NCBI RefSeq assembly: GCF_046569695.1
Contig: NZ_JBKHUI010000005.1
Coordinates: forward strand, 186,001-250,000
Length of the DNA stretch: 64,000 nt
Origin: Kluyvera sp046569695
Lineage (GTDB): Bacteria; Pseudomonadota; Gammaproteobacteria; Enterobacterales; Enterobacteriaceae
Direction of reading: 5' to 3'
A model generated the notes under the pieces. The model did not search any database. It was not told the origin of the DNA and saw only the letters and a list, made by a program, of their open reading frames with translations. A program made the translations under genes and the position numbers. Shown piece by piece: positions 35,590-45,344 of this stretch (its first letter is position 1; each line of letters begins with the position of its first letter).

Positions 35590-37218
35590 ATGGACAGCGC
35601 CTCTGTCAATGAATACGATGCCATTATCATCGGCGGCGGAGCCACCGGAGCCGGTATCGCCCGCGACGCCTCCCTGCGTGGGCTGAAGGTCGCGCTGGTT
35701 GAGCGCTTTGATATCGCCACCGGTGCCACCGGCCGCAACCACGGCCTGCTGCACAGCGGCGCACGCTACGCGGTGACCGACAGCGAATCGGCGCGCGAAT
35801 GCATCAGCGAAAATCAGATCCTGCGGCGCATCGCCCGTCACTGCATCGAGCCCACCAGCGGGCTGTTTATCACCCTGCCCGAAGACGATCTCAGCTACCA
35901 GCGCACCTTTATGGATGCCTGCCAGGCGGCAGGGATTCAGGCTGAAGCTATCGACCCTGTGCTCGCGCGGCAGATGGAACCGGCAGTGAACCCGGCATTA
36001 GTCGGCGCAGTTCGCGTACCCGACGGTACCGTTGACCCCTTCCGTCTCACCGCCGCCAATATGCTCGACGCCCGCGAACATGGCGCGACGATTTTTACCG
36101 CCCATGAAGTCACCGGCCTGATTCGCCACAATGACCGCATCAGCGGCGTTCGCCTGCTCAACCACACCACCGGGCAACCGCGCGAGCTGCGTGCGCCGGT
36201 GGTGGTCAACGCCGCCGGGATCTGGGGCCAGCGCATCGCCGAATACGCCGACCTGCGCATCCGCATGTTCCCGGCGAAAGGCTCGCTGCTGATTTTTGAA
36301 AACCGTATTAACCAGCACGTGATCAACCGCTGCCGCCCGCCAGCCGATGCCGATATTCTGGTGCCCGGCGACACGATTTCGCTGATTGGTACCACCTCAA
36401 CGCATATTGATTACGATGATATTGACCGCTGCCGCGTCACCGCCGACGAGGTGGATATCCTGCTGCGCGAAGGCGAGAAGCTGTCGCCATTAATGGCAAA
36501 TACCCGCATCCTTCGCGCTTACTGCGGCGTGCGCCCACTGGTTGCCAGCGATGATGACCCCAGCGGGCGCAACGTCAGCCGGGGCATTGTCCTGCTGGAT
36601 CACGCCGAACGCGACGGGCTGGAAGGGTTTATCACCATTACCGGCGGCAAGCTGATGACCTATCGCCTGATGGCTGAATGGGCCACCGATGCTATCTGCC
36701 GCAAACTGAACCACAGCGGCACCTGCACCACCGCCGAAACGCCGCTACCTGGCTCTCGCGAATCGGCGGAGAAAACGCTCCAGCGCATGATTTCCCTGCC
36801 CGCGCCGCTGCGCGGTTCAGCGGTCTATCGCCACGGCGACCGCACGCCGGAGTGGCTAGGCAACGGTCGATTGCAGCGCAGCGTGGTCTGCGAGTGCGAA
36901 GCCGTGACCGCGGGCGAAGTGGAGTACGCGGTGGAAAATCTGGCGGTCAATAACCTGCTGGATTTACGCCGCCGCACCCGCGTCGGTATGGGAACCTGTC
37001 AGGGCGAGCTATGCGCCTGCCGTGCCGCCGGCCTGCTCCAGCGCTATCGCGCCGCCACCTCGGCGCAATCACTTACCCAGCTTTCCGCCTTCCTCAACGA
37101 ACGCTGGAAAGGCGTGCAGCCGATCGCCTGGGGCGATGCGCTGCGCGAAAGCGAACTGACACGCTGGGTATACCAGGGATTGTGCGGCCTGCAAAAGGAG
37201 CCTGAAGATGAAATTTGA
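35590..37218 (+). CDS. glpA: Anaerobic glycerol-3-phosphate dehydrogenase subunit A
   Basis: 542 residues, the E. coli length. FAD-binding IIIGGGATGAGIARDASLRG at ~11-30, DAO fold, and a C-terminal BFD-like [2Fe-2S] domain (CECEAVTAGEVEYAV ... CQGELCACR). GlpA oxidises glycerol-3-phosphate to dihydroxyacetone phosphate; with GlpB and GlpC it feeds menaquinone during anaerobic growth on fumarate. Overlaps glpB by 11 bases. Confidence 0.98.
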   Translation: MDSASVNEYDAIIIGGGATGAGIARDASLRGLKVALVERFDIATGATGRNHGLLHSGARYAVTDSESARECISENQILRRIARHCIEPTSGLFITLPEDDLSYQRTFMDACQAAGIQAEAIDPVLARQMEPAVNPALVGAVRVPDGTVDPFRLTAANMLDAREHGATIFTAHEVTGLIRHNDRISGVRLLNHTTGQPRELRAPVVVNAAGIWGQRIAEYADLRIRMFPAKGSLLIFENRINQHVINRCRPPADADILVPGDTISLIGTTSTHIDYDDIDRCRVTADEVDILLREGEKLSPLMANTRILRAYCGVRPLVASDDDPSGRNVSRGIVLLDHAERDGLEGFITITGGKLMTYRLMAEWATDAICRKLNHSGTCTTAETPLPGSRESAEKTLQRMISLPAPLRGSAVYRHGDRTPEWLGNGRLQRSVVCECEAVTAGEVEYAVENLAVNNLLDLRRRTRVGMGTCQGELCACRAAGLLQRYRAATSAQSLTQLSAFLNERWKGVQPIAWGDALRESELTRWVYQGLCGLQKEPEDEI

Positions 37219-38467
37219 TAGCGTGATTATCGGCGGCGGGCTCGCCGGGCTGCTGTGCGGCATTGAGCTACAAAAAGCGGGCCTGCGCGCAGTGATTGTG
37301 AGTCGAGGCCAGAGCGCACTGCACTTCTCCTCTGGCTCACTGGACCTGCTTAGCGCGCTGCCCGACGGCCAACCGGTTACCGACATCAACAGCGGGCTGG
37401 CCGCGCTACGCGAACAATCGCCACAACATCCCTATAGCCTGATTGGCGCTGACCTTGTGCAGCGCTATGCGCGACAGACACAGACCCTGTTGGCGGAGTG
37501 TGGGATGAACATGCTCGGCGATATGGCAAAGCCGCATCAGCGCATTACCCCGCTGGGCACCCAGCGCGCCGCCTGGCTCAGCCCGTCGGAAGTGCCGATT
37601 ATCCCGCTCACACACGGGCGTACTCGGGTGGTGGGCATTAGCGGGTTTCTCGATTTCCAGCCGCATCTGGTCGCCGAATCCTTGCAACAGCAGGGGCTTA
37701 ATGCCGATGCTGCTGAAATCGATTTGCCGGAGCTGGATGTGCTGCGCGAGAACCCAACCGAGTTCCGCGCGGTGAATATCGCCAGAGTGCTGGATGAAAA
37801 AGCACACTGGTCGATGCTGCATCAGGCGCTGCTGCCGCTCAGCGAGGGGCGCGACACGCTGGTGATGCCCGCCTGCTTTGGCCTGCGCGATACCGCGCTG
37901 TTCGACTGGCTTAACCATAATCTCCCCTGCACCCTTTCGCTGCTGCCGACGCTGCCGCCTTCCGTGCCGGGCATGCGGCTACACGCCTCGCTGCAACGGC
38001 GTTTTGTTGCGCTGGGCGGAACCTGGATGCCGGGCGATGAAACGGTGCGCGTCAGCCACGATCGCGGCGAGGTTCACGAAGTCTGGACGCGTAACCACGG
38101 CGATATCCCACTGCGCCCACGCTATGCGGTATTAGCCAGCGGCAGCTTCTTCAGCAACGGCCTGACCGCCGGTCGCGACGGTATTCGCGAGTCCATTATG
38201 GGTCTGGATATTCAGCAGCCCGCCTCGCGCAGCGCGGGCTACCGCGATGACTTCTTTGACCCGCAGCCGTGGCAGCAGTCCGGCGCTATTGTCGATGCCG
38301 AACTGCATCCCGCGCTCCGCGGCTTGCCAATGCGTAACCTGTTTGCCATCGGCTCAGTGCTCGGCGGCTTTGACCCGATCGCCCAAGGTTGCGGCGGGGG
38401 CGTGTGCGCCGTCACCGCGCTGCACGCCGCCGCGCAGATTATCCGTTTAGCGGGAGGTGAAGCATGA
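37208..38467 (+). CDS. glpB: Anaerobic glycerol-3-phosphate dehydrogenase subunit B
   Basis: 419 residues (E. coli 419). N-terminal flavin-binding FDSVIIGGGLAGLLCGIEL and the C-terminal GSVLGGFDPIAQGCGGGVCA. GlpB is the FMN-carrying subunit that links GlpA to the membrane-anchoring GlpC. GGAG lies before the ATG inside the end of glpA; it overlaps glpC by four bases. Confidence 0.97.
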   Translation: MKFDSVIIGGGLAGLLCGIELQKAGLRAVIVSRGQSALHFSSGSLDLLSALPDGQPVTDINSGLAALREQSPQHPYSLIGADLVQRYARQTQTLLAECGMNMLGDMAKPHQRITPLGTQRAAWLSPSEVPIIPLTHGRTRVVGISGFLDFQPHLVAESLQQQGLNADAAEIDLPELDVLRENPTEFRAVNIARVLDEKAHWSMLHQALLPLSEGRDTLVMPACFGLRDTALFDWLNHNLPCTLSLLPTLPPSVPGMRLHASLQRRFVALGGTWMPGDETVRVSHDRGEVHEVWTRNHGDIPLRPRYAVLASGSFFSNGLTAGRDGIRESIMGLDIQQPASRSAGYRDDFFDPQPWQQSGAIVDAELHPALRGLPMRNLFAIGSVLGGFDPIAQGCGGGVCAVTALHAAAQIIRLAGGEA

Positions 38468-39654
38468 GCCAGCAAAGTTTCGAAAACTGCATTAAATGCA
38501 CCGTTTGCACCACCGTCTGCCCCGTCAGCCGCGTCAACCCGCGCTATCCGGGGCCGAAACAGGCCGGGCCGGACGGTGAGCGCCTGCGCCGCAAAGATGC
38601 CGGGCTGTATGACGAGGCGTTAAAATACTGCATCAACTGCAAGCGCTGTGAAGTCGCCTGCCCGTCCGATGTGAAAATTGGCGATATTATCCAGCGCGCC
38701 CGTGCCGACTATAGCCAGCAAAAGCCGGGGATCCGCGATACAATCCTCAGCCATACCGACCTGATGGGCACGCTATCTACGCCGTTCGCCCCCATCGTCA
38801 ACGCCGCCACCGGCCTGAAGCCGGTACGCCAGTTGCTCGATAGCGCCCTCAAGATTGACCACCACCGCGCCCTGCCGAAATATTCCTTTGGCACCTTCCG
38901 CCGCCGCTACGCGCGTATTGCCGCTCAACAGGCGCAGTTTGCCGAGCAGGTGGCGTTCTTCCACGGCTGCTACGTCAATTACAACCACCCACAGCTCGGG
39001 ATCGATCTGATTAAAGTGATGAACGCGATGGGGATTGGCGTGCAGTTGCTCAGCAAAGAGAAGTGCTGCGGCGTGCCGCTGATTGCCAACGGGTTCTTTG
39101 ACAAAGCGCGCCGCCAGGCGCAAAGCAACGTCGCTTCGCTGCGGGAAGCGATTGGCGGCAAAAAGCTGCCGGTAATTGCTACGTCATCTACCTGCACCTT
39201 TACGCTGCGCGATGAGTACCCGCACCTGCTGGATGTCGATAACCACGACCTGCGCGACAACATTGAGCTGGCAACCCGCTGGCTGTGGCGCAAACTGGAC
39301 GATGGCGCGGAGCTGCCGTTAAAGACGCTGCCGCTAAAGGTGGTTTACCACACGCCGTGTCATATGGAGAAGATGGGCTGGTCGCTGTACACCCTGGAGT
39401 TAATCCGCCGCATACCGGGCATTGAACTCCAGGTACTGGATTCACAGTGCTGCGGGATAGCGGGAACATACGGCTTCAAAACGGAGAACTACCCAACGTC
39501 GCAGGCGATAGGCGCACCGCTCTTCGCGCAAATTGAAGCGAGCGGTGCAGACCTGGTGATTACCGACTGCGAGACCTGCAAATGGCAGATTGAGATGTCC
39601 ACCAGTAAGCGCTGTGAACATCCGATAACTCTGCTGGCGCGGGCGCTAGTCTAA
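38464..39654 (+). CDS. glpC: Anaerobic glycerol-3-phosphate dehydrogenase subunit C
   Basis: 396 residues (E. coli 396). Two [4Fe-4S] motifs, CIKCTVCTTVCPVSR and CINCKRCEVACPS, in the first 70 residues, then two CCG domains (KCCGVPL, QCCGIAG) as in heterodisulfide reductase-like proteins. It anchors GlpAB at the membrane and hands electrons to menaquinone. Last gene of glpABC. It faces rhmA, 25 bases away; no clear hairpin lies between. Confidence 0.97.
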   Translation: MSQQSFENCIKCTVCTTVCPVSRVNPRYPGPKQAGPDGERLRRKDAGLYDEALKYCINCKRCEVACPSDVKIGDIIQRARADYSQQKPGIRDTILSHTDLMGTLSTPFAPIVNAATGLKPVRQLLDSALKIDHHRALPKYSFGTFRRRYARIAAQQAQFAEQVAFFHGCYVNYNHPQLGIDLIKVMNAMGIGVQLLSKEKCCGVPLIANGFFDKARRQAQSNVASLREAIGGKKLPVIATSSTCTFTLRDEYPHLLDVDNHDLRDNIELATRWLWRKLDDGAELPLKTLPLKVVYHTPCHMEKMGWSLYTLELIRRIPGIELQVLDSQCCGIAGTYGFKTENYPTSQAIGAPLFAQIEASGADLVITDCETCKWQIEMSTSKRCEHPITLLARALV

Positions 39655-39679
39655 ATCACATGTTCTGAAGGGGAGAATG

Positions 39680-40483
39680 CTAGTAGCTCCCCTTTCCCTG
39701 CGGCTGTTCGGTCACGGATTTGAATATCGCCAGACGTTTATCAAGCGCGCTGGTATAGAGATTGGTATCCACCCCCACCGCGACAAAATTAGCCCCCCAC
39801 GCCAGTACTTTTTGCGCCATTTCAGGGTCAACGGCCAGGAACCCAGCCGCCTTTCCCGCAGCACGAATGCGTCGTATGCTCTGCTCAATAACCCGCTGAA
39901 CTTCCGGATGCCCGGCGTTATCCGGGTACCCTAACGAAGCCGATAAATCAGCGGGGCCGATAAAGACGCCATCAATCCCCTCAACCTCCAGGATCTCATC
40001 CAGATTATCAAGAGCCGTTTTGCTCTCCATCTGAATCAACAGGCACAGTTCATCGTTGGCCCTCGCCATATAGTTCTCGACCCGTCCCCAACGGGCGGCG
40101 CGAGCCACCCCAGCACCAACGCCACGGGTACCGACAGGTGGGTAGCGGGTGGCAGAGACAATATCCCTCGCCTGCTCAGCGGTATCAACCATCGGAATCA
40201 GCAGCGTTCTGGTGCCAATATCCAGCACCTGTTTAATCAGGCTACGATTGCCCTCTACCGGGCGAATAACCGGATGGCTGGCGTAGGGAGCAATAGCCTG
40301 GAGTTGATGGTAAAGATCCTGCACAGTATTCGGCGCATGCTCGCCGTCAATCAGCAGCCAGTCGTAACCCGACGTGGCGGCAATTTCCGCCATGTAAGAA
40401 GAGGTCGTGCTCAGCCACAAACCTATTTGCGCCTCTCCCTGCAATAATCCCGCTTTAAACGGATTCGATAAAATAGCGTTCAT
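39680..40483 (-). CDS. rhmA: 2-keto-3-deoxy-L-rhamnonate aldolase
   Basis: 267 residues (E. coli 267). HpcH/HpaI class II aldolase: catalytic His in LLIDGEHAPN, metal ligand Glu in IQMESKTALDN and Asp in FIGPADLSASLG. It splits 2-keto-3-deoxy-L-rhamnonate into pyruvate and lactaldehyde. Last gene of the rhm cluster, 14 bases after rhmT. Confidence 0.95.
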   Translation of the reverse strand: MNAILSNPFKAGLLQGEAQIGLWLSTTSSYMAEIAATSGYDWLLIDGEHAPNTVQDLYHQLQAIAPYASHPVIRPVEGNRSLIKQVLDIGTRTLLIPMVDTAEQARDIVSATRYPPVGTRGVGAGVARAARWGRVENYMARANDELCLLIQMESKTALDNLDEILEVEGIDGVFIGPADLSASLGYPDNAGHPEVQRVIEQSIRRIRAAGKAAGFLAVDPEMAQKVLAWGANFVAVGVDTNLYTSALDKRLAIFKSVTEQPQGKGSY

Positions 40484-40497
40484 AATTCTCCCTTAAA

Positions 40498-41787
40498 TTA
40501 ATGCGGTAAGGTGCTAGCCTGCGGCACCGTGCGATTCACACGCAGTGAAAAAATAATCACAACCCCAACAATCGCCACACAGGCGAGGGTCACTAACCCG
40601 GCGGCGCTGCTGGCGAAGACCGTTTCAGCCTGAACGCGAATAATCGGGGCCAGAAAACCGCCGATGGCGCCGAACAGGTTGACGAAACCAATGCCAGCCG
40701 CCAGCGCCGTGCCGGAGAGCAGCTGTGTCGGCATGGTCCAGAAGACCGGCTGTACGGCGATAACGCCAACGGCGGCCACGCATAGCGCAATAATCGCCAG
40801 TACCGGCGATACCAGCCCAGAAACCGCAATGCCAATTGCTGCCGCCAGCAGGGTGAATGCCGCGATATTACGCCGCTCGCCGGTACGGTCGGAGTAGCGT
40901 GGAATCAGCCAGGTACCGAACAGCGCCGCCACCCACGGGATCGCGGTCACTACCGAGGCCACAAACCCCACTTTGGTACCCAGCAGCGCGGCGACCTGAG
41001 TCGGCAGGAAGAAAATCAGGCCATAAACCGCGACCTGGATGGTCAGATAGATAATCGCCAGCTGCCAGACGCGGCCATTGCGCAGAGCATCGGACAACCG
41101 CGAGGTGACCTTTTTCTGCTCTTCGCTGGCCAGTTCGCTGATTAACGCCTGTTTCTCAGCGGGCGTCAGGAAACGTGCATTTTGCGGCGTATCGTCGAGC
41201 CAGAAGAAGGTGAAAAATCCCGCGCCGACGGCAAGCAGCCCTTCAATGATAAACATCCAGAACCAGCCGGGATGTCCCATAAAGCCGTGCATTTCCAGCA
41301 GCGCGCCGGATAAAGGCGAACCGAGCGTCAATGCCAGCGGCGCACCCATATAAAACAGCCCCATAATGCTGGCGCGGTTTTGCTGCGGGAACCACTGGGA
41401 GGTCAGGTAGATCATACCGGGGAAAAAGCCCGCTTCGGCGGCACCGAGCAGCGTGCGCACCAGCAAGAATTTCGCTTCGGTATCCGCCCACGCCATCGCT
41501 GCAGACAGCACGCCCCACAGCAAGGTGGTGCAGCCAATCCATTTTCTCGCGCCGAATTTGCGCATCAGCAGGTTAGCGGGCACCCCGAGAAAGGCGTACA
41601 CCACAAAGAAAATCCCTGCTCCCAGCGCATAGGCTTCATTACTTAGCCCGGTATCCAGCTGGTAGGTCTCTTTGGCAAAGCCAATATTCGAGCGGTCAAG
41701 AAATGCCAGCACGTACAACGCCAGCATAAAGGGGATCAAACGGGCGCGGTTTTTCTTCACCACGCTCTCAAGCAAGGTGTTGCTCAT
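40498..41787 (-). CDS. rhmT: Putative L-rhamnonate transporter (MFS)
   Basis: 429 residues, 12 predicted membrane helices, anion:cation symporter family (FLDRSNIGFAKETYQLD in the first loop; GFFPGMIYLTSQWFP). E. coli RhmT (YfaV) is assigned to rhamnonate uptake from its operon; the substrate is inferred in the same way here. It sits between rhmD and rhmA on the same strand. Confidence 0.92.
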   Translation of the reverse strand: MSNTLLESVVKKNRARLIPFMLALYVLAFLDRSNIGFAKETYQLDTGLSNEAYALGAGIFFVVYAFLGVPANLLMRKFGARKWIGCTTLLWGVLSAAMAWADTEAKFLLVRTLLGAAEAGFFPGMIYLTSQWFPQQNRASIMGLFYMGAPLALTLGSPLSGALLEMHGFMGHPGWFWMFIIEGLLAVGAGFFTFFWLDDTPQNARFLTPAEKQALISELASEEQKKVTSRLSDALRNGRVWQLAIIYLTIQVAVYGLIFFLPTQVAALLGTKVGFVASVVTAIPWVAALFGTWLIPRYSDRTGERRNIAAFTLLAAAIGIAVSGLVSPVLAIIALCVAAVGVIAVQPVFWTMPTQLLSGTALAAGIGFVNLFGAIGGFLAPIIRVQAETVFASSAAGLVTLACVAIVGVVIIFSLRVNRTVPQASTLPH

Positions 41788-41841
41788 CGTAATATCCTCT
41801 AAAAAATAGGCCGCACATCAGCGCTGTGCGGCGCGACGGGA

Positions 41842-43047
41842 TCAGTGGCTATAAGGACGTTTCAGGTTGCAGTCGCGGTTCAGCTCAACGCCGAAGCCCG
41901 GTTTATCAAGAACGGTTTTATGAATGCGCCCATTTTGCGGCACCGGTTCACCGAGCAGAATCGGGTCAAACTGTGGACGCATGGTTGAACAGTCTGGGCT
42001 GGTCATCAGGAATTCGCTGAACGGTGTATTGGTAAAAGTAATGACGGCATGGTGCGAATAGACCGATGATCCGTGCGGGACCACCAACTGACCGCGCGAT
42101 TTAGCAATGGCGGCAATCTCTACCAGCGTGGTCAAACCGCCGCACCAGCCCACATCAGGCTGCATAATATCGATGCCGGTTTCTGACAAGGTGCGGAAGG
42201 ATTGCAGCGTGCCGTGGTGCTCGCCGCTGGTGACCATCATCCCGGCTGGCGCATTGCGTTTGAGCTCACGATACCCTTCATACTGCTGCGGCGGCAGGCA
42301 CTCCTCGATCCACTTAAGATTATGCGGCGCGCAGGCGTGGGCGAGCTTAGTGGCGTAGTTAACGTCCTGGCTCATCCAGCAGTCCAGCATCAGCCAGAAA
42401 TCCGGGCCGCATTTTTCGCGCATCTCAGCGACCATCGCGGCATCTTTGCGGATACCCGCATCGCCATCGTGCGGCCCCCAGTGGGTCGGCATTTTACCGC
42501 CGATAAAGCCCATCTCTTTTGCCAGGTCCGGGCGCGCGCCGGTGGCATAGAACTGAATTTCATCGCGCACCGCACCGCCCAGCAGTTTATACACCGGCAG
42601 GCCAACCACTTTGCCGAACAGATCCCACAGTGCGAGATCAATACAGGAGATGGTGTTCATCACCAGACCGCCGGAGCCGGAATAGTACATGGTGGCGTTG
42701 AGCATCTGGTCATGGATCAGTTTGATATCGCTGACGCACTTACCTTCAATAAAGCGGTTCAGGTGCTTTTCAACGATAAAGCAGCCCATTTCCCCCGCCG
42801 TTGATACCGCAAAGCCGGTCTGCCCGTTTTCGGCTTCCACTTCAACAATCAGCGTCCCGAGAACGTTGATGCCGAACGACTGGCGAGACTGCTCATACTG
42901 TTTGTACTTGCTCATCGGAGTGGCGATGTGATCGTCAATCCAGTGATTTGCGCCCTGGTCGTGATAATCACCGCCGCCAGCGCCTTTCTCTGCGGTAGCG
43001 CCGCCGATAAACCAGGCGCGAACGTGTTTAATTTTCGGTAGGGTCAT
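41842..43047 (-). CDS. rhmD: L-rhamnonate dehydratase
   Basis: 401 residues, enolase superfamily. Metal ligands sit on the expected strands: Asp in FWLMLDCW, Glu in LKWIEECLPP, Glu in VTSGEHHGT; the catalytic His region is PHGSSVYSHHAV. RhmD dehydrates L-rhamnonate to 2-keto-3-deoxy-L-rhamnonate, the substrate of RhmA. First enzyme gene after the regulator, 14 bases behind rhmR. Confidence 0.95.
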   Translation of the reverse strand: MTLPKIKHVRAWFIGGATAEKGAGGGDYHDQGANHWIDDHIATPMSKYKQYEQSRQSFGINVLGTLIVEVEAENGQTGFAVSTAGEMGCFIVEKHLNRFIEGKCVSDIKLIHDQMLNATMYYSGSGGLVMNTISCIDLALWDLFGKVVGLPVYKLLGGAVRDEIQFYATGARPDLAKEMGFIGGKMPTHWGPHDGDAGIRKDAAMVAEMREKCGPDFWLMLDCWMSQDVNYATKLAHACAPHNLKWIEECLPPQQYEGYRELKRNAPAGMMVTSGEHHGTLQSFRTLSETGIDIMQPDVGWCGGLTTLVEIAAIAKSRGQLVVPHGSSVYSHHAVITFTNTPFSEFLMTSPDCSTMRPQFDPILLGEPVPQNGRIHKTVLDKPGFGVELNRDCNLKRPYSH

Positions 43048-43061
43048 GGTGTTTTTCCTTG

Positions 43062-43844
43062 TTATGAGGCTTGTTGTTCAAAGGGGCTCTTCCACCCCAA
43101 CAGACGTGAAATATCTTTCGCGCAGGCAATCGCCTTACCGGCGAGGTAATCACGATTGTCTTCGTTGATTTGCAGGCGTGTTCCCACCACTGAAATCGCG
43201 GCGGTCAGCTCGTTATTGGCGTTAAAGACCGGTGCTGCGACGCAGCGAACGTCGGGATAATCCTCGCCGTTATCGAAGCTCCAGCCTCTGGCACGAATGC
43301 GTTTTAATTCATCGTGAAGCTGCTCGGCATTGATGATGGTGGTCGGCGTGGCCCGCTCCCAGTTCAGTTCGCTGATAATTGCCGCCTGAACCCGCTCGGG
43401 CTGCCAGGCCAGCAGGCATTTACCGATACCGGAACGATAAAGCGACAGGCTCTTGCCTTCATGCGAACGCACGCTGATGGTGGCCGGAGATTCAACCTTC
43501 AGGATGTAATAGGCGTTGCCGTGATCGATGATGCCCAGATGGCAGAGCAACCCACACTGGTCCATCAGCTGCGTCAGGCGCGGGCGCGCCAGTTCGCGCA
43601 GGTCCATTTTGCTCAGTGCATGACCGGCCAGTTCAACCAGTTTGGTCCACAGGCAGTAGTTATCCTGATTATCCATGCTGAGGAAGCGCTGCTTTCTTAG
43701 TTCTCCCAGCAGCAGATAAGCAGTACTTTTCGGAATACCCAGTTCGTCAATAATGGTCGCCGCGCTGCAGGGGCCGATACGGGCGATTAAATTGAGAATA
43801 TCAATGGCGCGGGTGAGCGCCGGGACTTTGCTTAATTCCAACAT
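43062..43844 (-). CDS. rhmR: IclR-family regulator of rhamnonate genes
   Basis: 260 residues from the ATG at 43844 (GGAG seven bases upstream); a TTG start four codons earlier is possible but lies too close to the ribosome site. N-terminal winged helix (~10-70, CSAATIIDELGIPKSTAYLL) and the IclR effector domain. It is placed upstream of rhmDTA on the same strand and should control them in response to a rhamnonate-derived ligand. Identical layout to E. coli yfaX. Confidence 0.93.
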   Translation of the reverse strand: MLELSKVPALTRAIDILNLIARIGPCSAATIIDELGIPKSTAYLLLGELRKQRFLSMDNQDNYCLWTKLVELAGHALSKMDLRELARPRLTQLMDQCGLLCHLGIIDHGNAYYILKVESPATISVRSHEGKSLSLYRSGIGKCLLAWQPERVQAAIISELNWERATPTTIINAEQLHDELKRIRARGWSFDNGEDYPDVRCVAAPVFNANNELTAAISVVGTRLQINEDNRDYLAGKAIACAKDISRLLGWKSPFEQQAS

Positions 43845-43870
43845 ACTGGACTCCAATCCTGAATACTGGA
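43843..43870. promoter_or_regulatory. Direct repeat at the rhmR start, probable operator
   Basis: ATACTGGA occurs at 43843-43850 and 43863-43870, exactly 20 bases apart (two helix turns), the first copy overlapping the rhmR start codon. The spacing suggests an IclR-type dimer-of-dimers site for autoregulation. Inferred only. Confidence 0.5.
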
Positions 43871-44010
43871 ATCAGTGTTGCGATTGTCGGGGCGTTAAAT
43901 TGTGAGCGACTTCAAACGATGACGCTATTCCAGCCGAGTGGAGGTTTGGAGGGAAAAAGATGAGAGATGGCGCACAGATTATTTCAAAGCAAGTACAACA
44001 GGTTGGACTG

Positions 44011-44038
44011 AAAAAGCGCCGGAGGCCGTCTCCGACGC
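44011..44038 (-). terminator. Terminator of the cinA-like gene
   Basis: Minus-strand GCGTCGGAG, loop ACGGC, CTCCGGCGC (one U.G pair), then TTTTTCAG; ten bases after the stop. Confidence 0.88.
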
Positions 44039-44047
44039 GTTGATGTG

Positions 44048-45244
44048 TTACAGCACCAGCGAATCCACCACGTTAATCCAGCCGTGTTCACTGGCAACCG
44101 GGCGGCCGTTCAGCCAGCGGCGCAGCATGTTCAGCGCCATCATCGCGCACACTTCCTGACGCACCGCCAGACTATGTCGCGTATTGCTGAACTTCACCTG
44201 GAGCGCGTGGGTGGCGTCCGGGGTGGCGAGCGCAAAGTTGATATGCTCGCTTTCAAGGCCGCTTACCGCCAGCGCCAGCCCGGCGAAATGATTCACCCGG
44301 CGTTCAGCAGCCCAGCGGGCGGTTTGCGCTAAGCTTTCATCCTGCGGCGGCACCACTTCGCTGGCGAGCAGCGGCGCCTGAGCGCGGGATAGCTGCAGGG
44401 CAATCAGCCCGCTGGTGAACTGCTCGCTTAAGGTCAGGCTGAGCTGTTTCTCTTTCAGCACCCGCGCCAGCTGCGCAGGCAGCCCTTCGGTGCCTTCAAA
44501 AATCAGACTTTCGCCAGCGACTTTCTGCACTTCCGGCCACAGCGCCAGCATCGCCTCGCGATGTTCCGCCGGCCCGGTGAGCTTCAGTTCGATAATCGGC
44601 ATTGAGGAGCGATAGCCCATGCTCACGCCCGGCGGCAGCTCAAGATGCTGCAGGCTCTGAGCGAGGTCGCTCTCCGAGCGGCCAAAGGTGGTCAGGCGCA
44701 GGCACAGCGGCGGCTCGCCAACCGGGTAACGCTGGCGAATGCGCGGCAGGATCTCTTTTTCGACCATCACCTTAAATTCAGACGGCACGCCCGGGGTGAA
44801 GAACATCAGGCAGCGGTTGAGCTTGACGGCAAAGCCGCAGGCGGTGCCGACCGGGTTATCGATAAGCTCGGCGCTGGCCGGAATTTCGGCCTGCTTGCGG
44901 TTGCTCGGCGCCATGACGCGACCGCGCTCGCTGAAGAAGCGCTCCATAAACGCCAGCCACTCTTCGTGCAGAATCAGCGATTCGCCTTTGGCCGTTGCTG
45001 CGGCAAGCGCGCTGAGGTCATCGCTGGTCGGCCCCAGGCCGCCGTTCACAATCAGGATATCCGCCTGGGTACTGCGCTCGCGCAGAATCGCCACCAGGTC
45101 ATCAAGGTTATCGCCCACGGTGTTGCGTCGCGTCAGCGGGATTCCCTGCTGAAAGCAAAAGTCGGCAAGCCAGGCAGCGTTTGTATCGACGATCTGCCCC
45201 GATAAGACTTCGTCACCGGTAGACAGCATCTCAACCGTTATCAT
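44048..45244 (-). CDS. yfaY: CinA-like protein YfaY
   Basis: 398 residues from the ATG at 45244 (GGAG six bases upstream; the GTG one codon earlier is too close). The N-terminal molybdopterin-binding/COG1058 domain has STGDEVLSGQIVDTNAAWLA and VNGGLGPTSDDLSALA; the C-terminal CinA domain, which is the NMN deamidase in other proteins (PncC), lies at ~250-398 (LTLSEQFTSGLIALQLS) but its usual catalytic signature looks altered, as in E. coli YfaY. Cellular function is not established. Single gene with its own terminator. Confidence 0.9.
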   Translation of the reverse strand: MITVEMLSTGDEVLSGQIVDTNAAWLADFCFQQGIPLTRRNTVGDNLDDLVAILRERSTQADILIVNGGLGPTSDDLSALAAATAKGESLILHEEWLAFMERFFSERGRVMAPSNRKQAEIPASAELIDNPVGTACGFAVKLNRCLMFFTPGVPSEFKVMVEKEILPRIRQRYPVGEPPLCLRLTTFGRSESDLAQSLQHLELPPGVSMGYRSSMPIIELKLTGPAEHREAMLALWPEVQKVAGESLIFEGTEGLPAQLARVLKEKQLSLTLSEQFTSGLIALQLSRAQAPLLASEVVPPQDESLAQTARWAAERRVNHFAGLALAVSGLESEHINFALATPDATHALQVKFSNTRHSLAVRQEVCAMMALNMLRRWLNGRPVASEHGWINVVDSLVL

Positions 45245-45305
45245 CACTTACTCCAATAAAAAAGAGGACAAGTCACTATAACGCAAGCAGAGGATTTAAG
45301 AAGAG

Positions 45306-45334
45306 AAAAACTGGCGCAGCGGTGCCGCCGCGCC
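45306..45334 (-). terminator. yfaZ terminator
   Basis: Minus-strand GGCGCGGC, loop GGCACC, GCTGCGCC, then AGTTTTTCTC, 11 bases behind the yfaZ stop. Confidence 0.82.
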
Positions 45335-45344
45335 GGAGGGGAGA

